The notes below the pieces were generated by a model. That model was not told where the DNA came from. It searched no databases and worked only from the letters and a program-made list of their open reading frames with translations. Shown one piece after another: positions 15,053 to 23,849 of a stretch of 64,000 nt of DNA. The stretch comes from DATGPD01 sp041398565 (GTDB lineage: Bacteria; Planctomycetota; UBA1135; UBA2386). The stretch lies in the NCBI GenBank assembly GCA_041398565.1, contig JAWKUN010000003.1:682001-746000 (forward strand). Reading direction: 5' to 3'. A program made the translations under genes and the position numbers. Each line of letters starts with the position of its first letter. The stretch's first letter is position 1.

Positions 15053-17587
15053 ATGTCCACGTCTGAGCGCGCCGCCGCGCCGAGCTCGGCGCCGGCCAAG
15101 CCGGCTCCGCCGCCCGCGCCCCCGTTCGACACTCGGTTCGCGTCGGCCAAGGACGAGCTGCGGGTCGTCGGCAAGCCGTTCCGCAAGGTCGACGCCCACT
15201 CCAAGGTGGCCGGGTTGACCCGCTTCGCCGACGACCTGGTGCTGCCGCGCATGCTGTTCATGAAGCTCTTGCGCAGCACCAAGGCGCACGCACGGATCGC
15301 GCGCATCGACGTCGAGAAGGCGCGGGCCTTGCCCGGTGTGCACGCGGTGATCACCGGCGAGTGCATGCCCAACACCTTCGGCATCCTGCCGGTGAGCCAG
15401 GACGAGCACGCGCTGGCGTTCGGCAAGGTGCGGATGATCGGCGACCCGGTGGCCGCGGTTGCCGCGGTCGACGAGGACACCGCCTGGGATGCGTGCCGCC
15501 TCATCGAGGTCGAGTACGAAGACCTCGACAACATCACCGACATCCACAAGGCGGCGGAGACGCTCGAGCCGCGCGTGCACGACTACGGCAACTACGGCAA
15601 CGTGCACAAGCTGGTGAACCTCGAGTTCGGCGACCTCGCCGGCGGCTTCGCCGAGGCCGAGCACGTGCGCGAGGACCTGTTCTTCTTCGAGGGCAACACG
15701 CACCTGCCGATGGAGCAGCACGCGACGCTCGCCTTCTACGACAAGGACGGCAAGCTCACGGTCTGGTCGAGCACGCAGACGCCGCACTATCTGCATCGGG
15801 CCCTGGCCAAGGTGCTGGCGCCGCTGCCGGCGCACATGATCCGCGTCATCGCCTGCCCCAACGGCGGCGGCTTCGGCGGCAAGAGCGACCCGTTCAACCA
15901 CGAGATCGCCTGTGCCAAGCTGGCGATGGTCACCGGCCGGCCGGTGAAGATCTGCCTGACGCGCGAAGAGGTGTTCTACTGCCACCGCGGCCGGCACCCG
16001 GTGCTGATGAAGTCGAAGATCGGGGTCAAGAAGACCGGCGAGATCGTGGCGCTCGACTTCGAGAGCTACCTCGACGGCGGCGCCTTCGGCAGCTACGGCG
16101 TGGCCAGCACCTTCTACACCGGTGCCCTGCAGACGGTGACCTACAAGGTCGCCAACTACCACTTCCGCGGAGCCCGCTTCTTCACCAACAAGCCGCCGTG
16201 CGGTCCCAAGCGCGGCCACGGCACGCCGCAGCCGCGCTTCGCGCTCGAGGTGCAACTCGACAAGCTGGCTTGCGACCTCGGTCTCGACCCGGCCGAGATC
16301 AGGACGCGGCACCTGGCACCCGCCAACTCGCTCACCGCCAACTGGATGCGGGTCAGCTCGATGGGGCTCGGCGCCTGCATCGACAAGGTGGTGGTGGGCT
16401 CCGGTTGGAAGGAGCGGCGCGGCAAGCTGGGAGTGCAGGCCGGCCAGGTGCGCGACGGCAAGGCGCGCGGCCTCGGCCTCGCTTGCAGCAGCTACCTGTC
16501 CGGCGCCGGTCTGCCGATCTACTGGAACGGCATGCCGCACTCGGGCGTGCAGCTCAAGGTGGACCGCAGCGGGCTGGTGACCGTGTTCTGCGGCTCGACC
16601 GACATCGGCCAGGGCTCGGACTCGATCCTCGCCTACGTCGTCGCCGAGGTGCTGGGGATCGACCCGCTGGGAATCCGCGTCGTCACGTCGGACACCGACC
16701 TCACGCCGGTCGACCTCGGCAGCTACAGCTCGCGCGTCACGGTGATGACCGGCAACGCGGCCTTGCAGGCGGCCGACGAGGCGCGGGCCACCATCGCGCG
16801 CGGCGCAGCGGACAAGCTCGGCGTGCCGGCTGGCCGCCTGGTGTTCGCCGACGCACGCGTGTTCGACGCCGAGGATCCCGACAAGGGCATGAGCTTCGTC
16901 GAGGCGATCGTCGAGGCAGAGAGTCGGTTCGGCACCATCGGTAGTGTCGGCTCCTACAAGCCACCGAAGAGCGCGGCGCGCTTCAAGGGTGGCGGCGTCG
17001 GGCCGAGCCCGTCGTACTCGTACAGCGCCGCGGTCGTCGAGGTCGAGGTCGAGGTCGACACCGGCATCTACCGCGTACTCAAGGTGTGGGTCGCACACGA
17101 CATCGGCCGCGCCATCAACCCGGCGCTGGCGATGGGGCAGATCGAGGGCTCGGTCTACATGGGGCTCGGCGAGGCGACGATGGAGGAGATGGCCTATCGA
17201 CCCGATCGCTTCGGTGTGCACAAGATCCCTTCGCTGCTCGAGTACAAGAGTCCGAGCACGCACGAGACGCCGGAGATCGTGACCTACATCGTCGAGGATC
17301 CGGATCCACAAGGTCCGTACGGAGCCAAGGAAGTCGGTCAGGGGCCGCTCTTGCCGATGATGCCCGCCGTGGCCAACGCGGTGTTCGACGCCGCTGGCGT
17401 GCGCGTCGACGAGATCCCGGTGACACCCGAGAAGATCCACGCCGCCCTGCAGGCCAAGGCCAAGGGCAAGCAAGCGCGCACGGGGCCCACCGCGACGCCA
17501 CCCGTGCAGTGGCCCGAGGCCATGAAGGTGCTCACCCCCTGGCAAGGTGGTGACGGCCGCGAGTTGGGCGCCGCGCCGCGCGCCTGA
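15053..17587 (+). CDS. molybdopterin-binding subunit of a xanthine-dehydrogenase-family hydroxylase
   Basis: 844 residues. After a ~25-residue Ala/Pro-rich leader come the hammerhead domain (VGKPFRKVDAHSKVAGLTRF near 40), the first Mo-cofactor motif GGGFGGKSDP near 272, and GSTDIGQGSDSI near 514. Near the C-terminus the segment aligned with the active-site loop reads AKEVGQGPLLPMMPA near 763. In xanthine dehydrogenase and CoxL the same place reads VGEPP with the catalytic Glu, so this enzyme has Gln there. It probably pairs with the 2Fe-2S subunit at 6559-7077. No FAD subunit or XdhC-type maturase is nearby. Substrate unknown. Confidence 0.88.
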   Translation: MSTSERAAAPSSAPAKPAPPPAPPFDTRFASAKDELRVVGKPFRKVDAHSKVAGLTRFADDLVLPRMLFMKLLRSTKAHARIARIDVEKARALPGVHAVITGECMPNTFGILPVSQDEHALAFGKVRMIGDPVAAVAAVDEDTAWDACRLIEVEYEDLDNITDIHKAAETLEPRVHDYGNYGNVHKLVNLEFGDLAGGFAEAEHVREDLFFFEGNTHLPMEQHATLAFYDKDGKLTVWSSTQTPHYLHRALAKVLAPLPAHMIRVIACPNGGGFGGKSDPFNHEIACAKLAMVTGRPVKICLTREEVFYCHRGRHPVLMKSKIGVKKTGEIVALDFESYLDGGAFGSYGVASTFYTGALQTVTYKVANYHFRGARFFTNKPPCGPKRGHGTPQPRFALEVQLDKLACDLGLDPAEIRTRHLAPANSLTANWMRVSSMGLGACIDKVVVGSGWKERRGKLGVQAGQVRDGKARGLGLACSSYLSGAGLPIYWNGMPHSGVQLKVDRSGLVTVFCGSTDIGQGSDSILAYVVAEVLGIDPLGIRVVTSDTDLTPVDLGSYSSRVTVMTGNAALQAADEARATIARGAADKLGVPAGRLVFADARVFDAEDPDKGMSFVEAIVEAESRFGTIGSVGSYKPPKSAARFKGGGVGPSPSYSYSAAVVEVEVEVDTGIYRVLKVWVAHDIGRAINPALAMGQIEGSVYMGLGEATMEEMAYRPDRFGVHKIPSLLEYKSPSTHETPEIVTYIVEDPDPQGPYGAKEVGQGPLLPMMPAVANAVFDAAGVRVDEIPVTPEKIHAALQAKAKGKQARTGPTATPPVQWPEAMKVLTPWQGGDGRELGAAPRA

Positions 17588-18141
17588 GCAACCGCGGCCG
17601 CTGTCCTGTTTCAGGGCGTGGCCGGCGCGACGTGGCTGTTTCCCGAGCGCGCGCGTGCCCGCGGGCTCGAGCGCGCCGCAGCGGCGCGCGCGAAATCGGG
17701 TCGTTTCGCTCCGCCGCGTCGTGATCCTCCGATGCGAGCGGCGGTTTGTTGCTGCTTCGGCGAGCCCATGCTCGGGTGCTGGACGTAGGTCTCTCCTGTA
17801 GTGCGCGGCGGAGTCGTCGCGCGACCTTCCAGGCAGCAACCCTGGCACCTAGAGAACCGCACCCCTTGGCCTCGCTCGACTCCGCCTGATCGTCCCGTCG
17901 TTCGGACGTCTTCGCCTCCTTTTCGCTTCTCGCTCGGTACGCGCCTCCGCAGAGGGCGCTGGCGTGGCTCGTTCCGCGCCGCGCCGCGTTGGTGGAGATG
18001 CCGCGCCACGGCAGCAACCAGATGATCCTTCGCATCCTCGCCCGCTCGTTCCATTCGCTCGGCGCACGCCGCCGCAGCCACTCCTCTCACGCGCCGAGGC
18101 GCGTGCCCGAGTCGACGGGCCACCGTCGAGAGGAGGCTCGA
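17588..18141. other. 554-bp intergenic region without recognised gene
   Basis: Open frames exist on both strands but read as low-complexity Arg/Ala/Pro-rich sequence without homology. A CCAGG/CCTGG hairpin lies at ~17829-17845. On the minus strand there are fragments resembling glycine-riboswitch core motifs, judged coincidental. The long size suggests a 5' untranslated region for the gene at 18142. Confidence 0.5.
18131..18136 (+). promoter_or_regulatory. ribosome-binding site choosing the start at 18142
   Basis: AGGAGG lies 5 nt before GTG 18142. The 12-bp unit GGAGGCTCGAGT is tandemly duplicated (18133-18144, 18145-18156), so a second GGAGG-GTG pair with identical spacing occurs at 18154. 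Confidence 0.6.
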
Positions 18142-21090
18142 GTGGAGGCTCGAGTGGAACGACGCGCGCCGGTCGGTCCTCGGGTCGCGCGCGCGCTCGC
18201 TTTGGCGATGGTCGCGGCCGCCCTGCCGGCACAGACCTACTACTTCGGCTTCGACGCCACTGTGCGCTCGCCCTCGGCGACCCAGGTCGACTACTCGGTC
18301 CGGGTGGGCAACTTGCAGGGGCAGGACCTCGATCGCTACCTGCGCGCCTTCGGCGGTCCGCTCGATCTGTACGTGTACCACGTCGCCGATCTGGTGGGGA
18401 ACGACCTGTCGCGGTTGCGGGCAGGCCACTTCCTGCGCCAGCAGCTGAGGTCGTCGTCGGGCTCGTTCACCATCCCTGCGCACGACGGGCTCACCTTCTG
18501 CTACTTCTCTCTCGAAGCCCTGCCGGTCCTCTGGGGCGTGGCGGGTGTGTACGAGGCTGGCGCGCGGGTGCCTGCCATCCCGGCCAATGCGCCGTCTCGC
18601 ATCGGCACCGTCGGTGGCGCCTACACGTCCGTGCAGAACGCCGAGCAGATCCACAATCTCGTCAACTCGGTGATCGTGCCGCTGCCGCAGGCGACCGCCG
18701 TGGAGCTCATGAACGGGCAGAAGACGCTCGTGCTGCGCGACCCGCAGACCGGCGACACGCGCTACATGCAGTGGCAGCCGTGGACCCATTGGCTGAACGA
18801 AGACAACGGGCGGCGCGTCCTCAAAGAGGTCGTGGGCTACTTCCAGAACAAGAAGCACGGCGTCGTCGAGCCCTACTACGAGCAGTTGGAGGTGCATGCG
18901 GTGCCGCCCTCGCAGGTGCAGGCGCCGAGCTTCAAGTTCCATCCGACGCTGCAGCGGACGCTCACCGCGCGGCTCGAGGCGCGGCCGGCGCGCGGCACCG
19001 GCAGCTACGTTTTCGAGCGCAACCTCGCCAACCCCGACGCGATCCTGGTCGACGGCGCTCTGGTGAAGGTGCTGCACTACCGCGGGTCGTTGCGGCCGGT
19101 CGGCGCCATCGACAGCCCGATTCCCGCCGAGCACTGTCCGATCGTCAACTTGCTGGTCGAGTTCTACAGCGGCGAGACCTTCGTCAACGTCAAGGTGCTC
19201 CTGACCAACTCGCGTTTCGAAGGCACCGGCGACTTCATCTTCGACCAGATCCGGCTGTCGGTGCCCGGCGCCTACATCCGTACGCACAACTACCGGCCCG
19301 AGGGCAAGACGGCCGACGTCTACCCTTGGGAGCCCAATGGTCAGGACAGTGTCGCCCTGGTGCGCCCGCTCGGGGGCGGCATGACCAACCGGCTGCGCGA
19401 GAACGGCAGCTTCCTGTGGAACGCCGGCATCTTCGCCGAGTTCGGCCCGCGCGGTCAGCGCCTGGAACGCGCGGCCGAGAACTTGCGCCTGTACCTCACG
19501 CAGTTCTTCGGCGACCGCAGTCTCGGCGCCAACTACTTCGACCAGCCCTTCTCTCGCGGCGGCGGGATTCCCGACCTGCGCTACCAGGGCATGATGGCCG
19601 ACTGGAAGTTGTCGTGGCGGGTGCCGAGCGGCATCAATGACAACGCGCGCGATGTCTTCGACCACTACGCGCCGCGTACCAAGTTCCACGCGGGCGACGG
19701 CTCGAGCCCCTACCTGTTCCCCTACCCGTGCTTCGGGCCGCAGAGCGGCAGCGAGACGGGCGTCGACGAGGCGATCATGCCACGCAACGGCGCCGTCGTG
19801 ATCGCCTACAACGCCAACTCCGTCTTCATGGTCGAAGCGCTCGAAACGGCGCTGTTCATGGGTCGTGGAGCCCTGACGCGCCAACCCATCGACACGCTCT
19901 TCCTGGGCGACGGGCGGCCCAACACGCTCGACTACATGCGCTACCGCATGTGGGAGGCCCCGGGCGGCGAACGCATCGAAGAAGCGCGCATGCTCGCCGG
20001 GCAGTACCTCTGGAACTCCGGCAACAACACGCGCTCGGCGTTCCATCCGAACCTCGACTTCAAGCAGACCGGCGCCTATCGCGCCCATGTCGCCGAGGCC
20101 AACGTCCCCTACAACGAACTGCTCGGCTCGCACGACACCGAGCACTGCCAGCGCTACACGACGCACGTGATCGAGTCGCTCTACAAGACCAACCCGGACT
20201 TCCTGGGCAAGATCTACATGGACGCGGCGGCCGAGATGATGTGCTCGCTGAGCCACTACACCGGCGAGAGCGTCAATCGGCAGTACACGCACATCCCGTA
20301 CGGTTCGTCGCTGTGGGGCATGATGAACTCACCGGCCGGATCCGGCTCCGGGGGCCGCAACTTCGAAGCGTTCGGACTGCACGCGGAGGCGATGTTCCAT
20401 CGGCCGATCCGGCAGTCGGATGTGATCATGGCGCAGCAGATGGCGGCCATCGTGCAGAGGGTGGCGCGCCCCAACGGCTACATGGGCTGTCTCTTCGGCC
20501 AGGACGCGCGACACTTCCAGGCGGCGGAGGAGGCCGGGCTGCGCAGTCAAGTGAGCCAGTACCTCACCCAGACGCTGCAGCAGACGGTGGGCCCCGACGA
20601 CTTCGACCTCGTCGGCGTCGACCTGCGTTGGCAGGGTGACGTGTGGGACATGCTGTTCGGCAGCGCTGCCAAGGCCTACCTCGGATCGGCGCTCGATGCC
20701 GAGGCACGCGTCGTGCTGCAGGCCATCGACCGCGACCTGATCGCGACCTACACGGACCAGTTCGACGGCGCCTACTCGACCGTCCACGGCGCGCGGGTGC
20801 ACATCGGTCTGGAGAAGGTCGAACTCGGCCAGCAGGTCTTCAGCGTGCCCGCCAGCATCAAGAACGGGCAGTACGCGAACATGAGCGGCGGTCCCTACGA
20901 ACGCTGGGTGTTCGGACTCCTGGTCGACCTGCCGGGCCTGCGTAACCATCTGGCAGCCACGCAGCGGCTGGGCGGCGAGTACTTCGGGGCCAACCGCAAT
21001 CTGATGCTGCCCGTGAGCTCGGTGGGGCAAGAAGACATCAACGGCGCCGGGATCCAGGCGATGTGGGCGCTGCAGCAGCTCGGCATGTAG
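18142..21090 (+). CDS. large exported protein of unknown function
   Basis: About 982 residues from the chosen GTG. The start was set by the AGGAGG site and because the signal peptide (ALALAMVAAALPAQ) begins ~15 residues later; ATGs at 17998 and 18022 are possible but give an unusual 50-60-residue leader. The first ~400 residues look beta-rich (repeated YV/LV strands). The C-terminal half is helical with many Trp, His and Tyr motifs (NELLGSHDTEHCQRY, MDAAAEMMCSLSHYTGES, GGPYERWVFGLLV), resembling an alpha/alpha-toroid. A polysaccharide-processing enzyme is conceivable, but no family was recognised. Confidence 0.8.
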   Translation: MEARVERRAPVGPRVARALALAMVAAALPAQTYYFGFDATVRSPSATQVDYSVRVGNLQGQDLDRYLRAFGGPLDLYVYHVADLVGNDLSRLRAGHFLRQQLRSSSGSFTIPAHDGLTFCYFSLEALPVLWGVAGVYEAGARVPAIPANAPSRIGTVGGAYTSVQNAEQIHNLVNSVIVPLPQATAVELMNGQKTLVLRDPQTGDTRYMQWQPWTHWLNEDNGRRVLKEVVGYFQNKKHGVVEPYYEQLEVHAVPPSQVQAPSFKFHPTLQRTLTARLEARPARGTGSYVFERNLANPDAILVDGALVKVLHYRGSLRPVGAIDSPIPAEHCPIVNLLVEFYSGETFVNVKVLLTNSRFEGTGDFIFDQIRLSVPGAYIRTHNYRPEGKTADVYPWEPNGQDSVALVRPLGGGMTNRLRENGSFLWNAGIFAEFGPRGQRLERAAENLRLYLTQFFGDRSLGANYFDQPFSRGGGIPDLRYQGMMADWKLSWRVPSGINDNARDVFDHYAPRTKFHAGDGSSPYLFPYPCFGPQSGSETGVDEAIMPRNGAVVIAYNANSVFMVEALETALFMGRGALTRQPIDTLFLGDGRPNTLDYMRYRMWEAPGGERIEEARMLAGQYLWNSGNNTRSAFHPNLDFKQTGAYRAHVAEANVPYNELLGSHDTEHCQRYTTHVIESLYKTNPDFLGKIYMDAAAEMMCSLSHYTGESVNRQYTHIPYGSSLWGMMNSPAGSGSGGRNFEAFGLHAEAMFHRPIRQSDVIMAQQMAAIVQRVARPNGYMGCLFGQDARHFQAAEEAGLRSQVSQYLTQTLQQTVGPDDFDLVGVDLRWQGDVWDMLFGSAAKAYLGSALDAEARVVLQAIDRDLIATYTDQFDGAYSTVHGARVHIGLEKVELGQQVFSVPASIKNGQYANMSGGPYERWVFGLLVDLPGLRNHLAATQRLGGEYFGANRNLMLPVSSVGQEDINGAGIQAMWALQQLGM

Positions 21091-21098
21091 GGCGCCGG

Positions 21099-22634
21099 TC
21101 AGCGTCGTCCGCCGTCGTCCGGTGTGACGGGCGGACGCGTCTCCATCAGCACGAACAGCATGTTGTCGACGAAGTGCGGGTTGCGTGTCAGCCCGACGTG
21201 GTCGTCGCTGAGGAAGGTGACGTTGGTCCACGGCAGCGGTGAGGGCAGCCAGGCTCGGTAGTCCGCGCCGGTGCGCTCGTCGCCGAGCGCGCTGTAGCGA
21301 GGCACCGTCAGGTCCCCGGGCAGGTAGCACGTCGGCGACGAGAAGGTGGGCACCATGCGGCCGCCGCGCTCGGTCAACACTGCCCGCGCCAACGTTCGCT
21401 CGCCGTCGGCAGCGAACAGGTAGAAGCGCGTGCGGGGCGTCGTCGAGGCCGGCGCATCGAGGGCTGCATGGAAGCGCGCGGCTCGTTCGAGGCACCAAGT
21501 GAGGTAGGTGCGTGCGAGCCGCCGTCGCTCGTCGGCGTCGGGCACGTCCGGCAGCAGCCAGGCGAGCACGCGGTCGGCGGCCGGCGCCGCCAGACCCCAG
21601 CCGTTGTCGAGCCACAGCCTCGGAGCGAGCAGGTCGGCGTCGGCGACGTCGCCGGACGGGCGTAGCAGCACACCGTGGCGGGTCCGCGGGAGCAGCTGGT
21701 AGATGGACGGCATGGTGCCGAGGAGCGCGGCGTCGAACCGCGGCAGGAAGAAGGCCGGCTTGAAGCCGTCGTGCAGCTCCCGCAGTGCGTCGATGGCGCC
21801 GAAGTTCGGGGTGCCCACCTGGATCAAGCGGTCGACCTCGCGAGCACCGGCCCAGGTGACCTCGGGCGTCGAGCCATCCTGCGGTAGGTCTGCCTCGCCG
21901 TAGCGCAGGTAGTAGTGCGCGATGAGGCCGCCCATGGAATGGGCGACGATGTCGAAGCGGTAGCCCTTGGCCAACCATGCGGCCAGCTCGTCGGCCTGCG
22001 CCAGGCTGGCGTCGTCGCCGGCTGCCCGCAGACGTTCGATCTTGCCGCGTGCCTTGGCGTCGATGTCGGCTCGCGTGCGGCGGATGAAGCGCCCGAGCTG
22101 GATGGCGTTCTCGACGTTGTCCCGCCGCCAGTCGTAGAAGAACGTGTGGCAGGTGAAGTGGTCGTCGGCGTAGGCCGGCACGTTGGGGTCGAGGGTGGCG
22201 CGGTCGCGGTAGCCGCCGATCCCCAGGGTGCGCAGGATGTCGGCATACACCTTCACGCTCAGGACGCCGAACACGATGTCGAGCCGCAGTGCCGCCAGCG
22301 GCTCCGAGGCGCCGACGGCGGCGTCGGCGGGATCGTAGGCGAAGGCGTCGGCGGGCGGCTGCAGTGGCAGCGCCAAGAGGCGTGCCCCCACCGGCGTCTC
22401 CGGGTTGGCGTAGTCACCGGTGAACGCGCCCCAGACCGAGCGTTTGGTCGCGTGCTCCTCCAGCCGCGCGCCGAGGATGCCGTGGATGACGATCACGGGG
22501 TTGCGCGCTTCCCGCAGCGCCGCGTCGCGGTAGAGCTCGCGCACCAACGGATGGCGATCGCGCGGCGACGTACTGCAGCCGCTTTGAATCAGGGCCAGGA
22601 GAACGACGGATCCGAGCGTCGGGTGCAAGCGCAT
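21099..22634 (-). CDS. lipoprotein LCAT-like acyltransferase/esterase
   Basis: 511 residues beginning with a lipoprotein signal peptide (lipobox IQSGC). The alpha/beta-hydrolase features are VIVIHGILGARLEE near residue 47 (oxyanion region) and the nucleophile elbow VAHSMGGLIAHYY near 228. The FFYDWRRDN segment near 160 is characteristic of lecithin:cholesterol acyltransferase and phospholipase A1 relatives. A later Asp and the His in DDHVGLTRNPHF could complete the triad. It probably acts on phospholipids or other lipids at the envelope. Its stop lies 8 bp from the convergent 18142 gene. Confidence 0.82.
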   Translation of the reverse strand: MRLHPTLGSVVLLALIQSGCSTSPRDRHPLVRELYRDAALREARNPVIVIHGILGARLEEHATKRSVWGAFTGDYANPETPVGARLLALPLQPPADAFAYDPADAAVGASEPLAALRLDIVFGVLSVKVYADILRTLGIGGYRDRATLDPNVPAYADDHFTCHTFFYDWRRDNVENAIQLGRFIRRTRADIDAKARGKIERLRAAGDDASLAQADELAAWLAKGYRFDIVAHSMGGLIAHYYLRYGEADLPQDGSTPEVTWAGAREVDRLIQVGTPNFGAIDALRELHDGFKPAFFLPRFDAALLGTMPSIYQLLPRTRHGVLLRPSGDVADADLLAPRLWLDNGWGLAAPAADRVLAWLLPDVPDADERRRLARTYLTWCLERAARFHAALDAPASTTPRTRFYLFAADGERTLARAVLTERGGRMVPTFSSPTCYLPGDLTVPRYSALGDERTGADYRAWLPSPLPWTNVTFLSDDHVGLTRNPHFVDNMLFVLMETRPPVTPDDGGRR

Positions 22635-22700
22635 GGCGAACCTCGAGGCGCGGCAGCGTACGAGAATGGGCCGCGAAAGGCAGGGCGGGCCTTCCCCACC

Positions 22701-23849
22701 CTACGTGGCGGGGGCGACGACTCGGATCGAACTCGAGAACAGCCAGGGCGCACCGCCGCGCGTGCGCACCTCGACACGGTAGACGCCGGGGGCCGGCGCC
22801 CGGTGGGCGAGGTCCTTGCCCGTCGTTTCCTGAACCGCCTCGCCGTCGCGCAACAGCCGGATGACTCCGACGGCGGGGGTGCCCACGCGCAGCTCGAGTT
22901 CGGCAGCGGTGGTGACCGTCCCGCCAGGCAGGTGGACGCCGTTGCCGTCGACAGCGCGGAAGTCGAACCCGGTGCCGTCGCCGAACAGGTCGAACGACGT
23001 GTAGCTGCGGCCGGCGCGGAACGCGGCGATCAGTTGCTCTTCGTCCATCGACGGCGCCAGCACGTGGGTGCTGAGCGTCAGGAACACCTCGCGGTAGTTG
23101 CCGATCGTGCCTCCCAGGGGGCCGAAGATACGCACGCTGGCGTGCGCGTCGTTGCCGCCGACGGGGGTCATGGGATGGCGCTGCGCGAGCTGCGCGTCCC
23201 ACTGGTGGAACACCTCGTCGTCGCGCCGGCAGATCTGCTGGAACAGGGCGCGCAGCGGTAGGAACAGACCGGCCGCCAGCATGCCGGCTCGGTTGGCGCT
23301 GACCGCGCCGGCATGGAGGTTGACGATCTCGACGCCCGCGATCCCGGGCGTGTCCCATGCCTTGGTGCGTTCGGCATGGCAGAGGAAGCTGATGGCGCCT
23401 TGCCGGCGGGCCTCGGCCACCAGCGCACCGGCGCTCTGCCAGCGCCGCAGCGGCTTGCGCAGCGGGAACGCGATGATGGTGCCCTGCGGCGTGCGGATCT
23501 CGGCGCCCACCACGAACAGCGTCCGCTGCCGTCGTCCGCGCAGGCCGTCACGGACCGAGGCGTCGGTCTGATGGTCGGTCATCACCACGAAGTCGATCCC
23601 GGCGACGCGACACGCGTCGAGGATCTCTTCGACCGTCCCGTCGCAGTCGTGCGACAGGTAGGAGTGGCAGTGGACGACGCCCTTCCAGTCGAACAGGTCG
23701 GTGCCGGGGACCGGGTAGGGGGCCGTTCTCGGCGCCGCGTCGGCGAAGATCGTGGTGACGGCCGAGCAGGCGGCCAGAGCCGCCACGACCACCGCGGCAC
23801 CGATGGCGGTGCTCGCCCTCCGTGCGGCCGCGACGCCGCCGTGCCTCAC
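22701..23849 (-). CDS. PHP-domain lipoprotein, putative metal-dependent phosphoesterase
   Basis: 382 residues. The N-terminus carries a hydrophobic segment with lipobox-like ALAACS. PHP signatures follow: VVHCHSYLSHDCDG near 56 (H-x-H metal pair), VMTDHQTD near 86, FLCHAERTKAW near 155 and GGNDAHA near 233. PHP domains hydrolyse phosphoesters with a trinuclear metal centre. Residues ~290-382 are a beta-sandwich-like C-terminus. The GTG start overlaps the stop of the PagL-like gene (GTGA), so the two are likely coupled. Confidence 0.82.
   Translation of the reverse strand: MRHGGVAAARRASTAIGAAVVVAALAACSAVTTIFADAAPRTAPYPVPGTDLFDWKGVVHCHSYLSHDCDGTVEEILDACRVAGIDFVVMTDHQTDASVRDGLRGRRQRTLFVVGAEIRTPQGTIIAFPLRKPLRRWQSAGALVAEARRQGAISFLCHAERTKAWDTPGIAGVEIVNLHAGAVSANRAGMLAAGLFLPLRALFQQICRRDDEVFHQWDAQLAQRHPMTPVGGNDAHASVRIFGPLGGTIGNYREVFLTLSTHVLAPSMDEEQLIAAFRAGRSYTSFDLFGDGTGFDFRAVDGNGVHLPGGTVTTAAELELRVGTPAVGVIRLLRDGEAVQETTGKDLAHRAPAPGVYRVEVRTRGGAPWLFSSSIRVVAPAT

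Noticed and set aside
17749..17796. Glycine-riboswitch-like fragments on the minus strand (GGAGAGACC, 25 nt later CGCCGAAGCAGCAA).
   Set aside because: The 3' half (CTCTCAGG-type) is missing and no gene lies downstream on that strand.
14747..17848. Very long minus-strand open frame opposite the Mo subunit.
   Set aside because: A codon-bias shadow: composition is His/Arg/Val-rich with no family motifs, while the plus strand is a clear enzyme.
17532..18035. Minus-strand frame of 167 residues in the large intergenic region.
   Set aside because: Low-complexity Arg/Ser/Ala sequence, overlaps the Mo-subunit gene, no start signals; not enough support for a gene.
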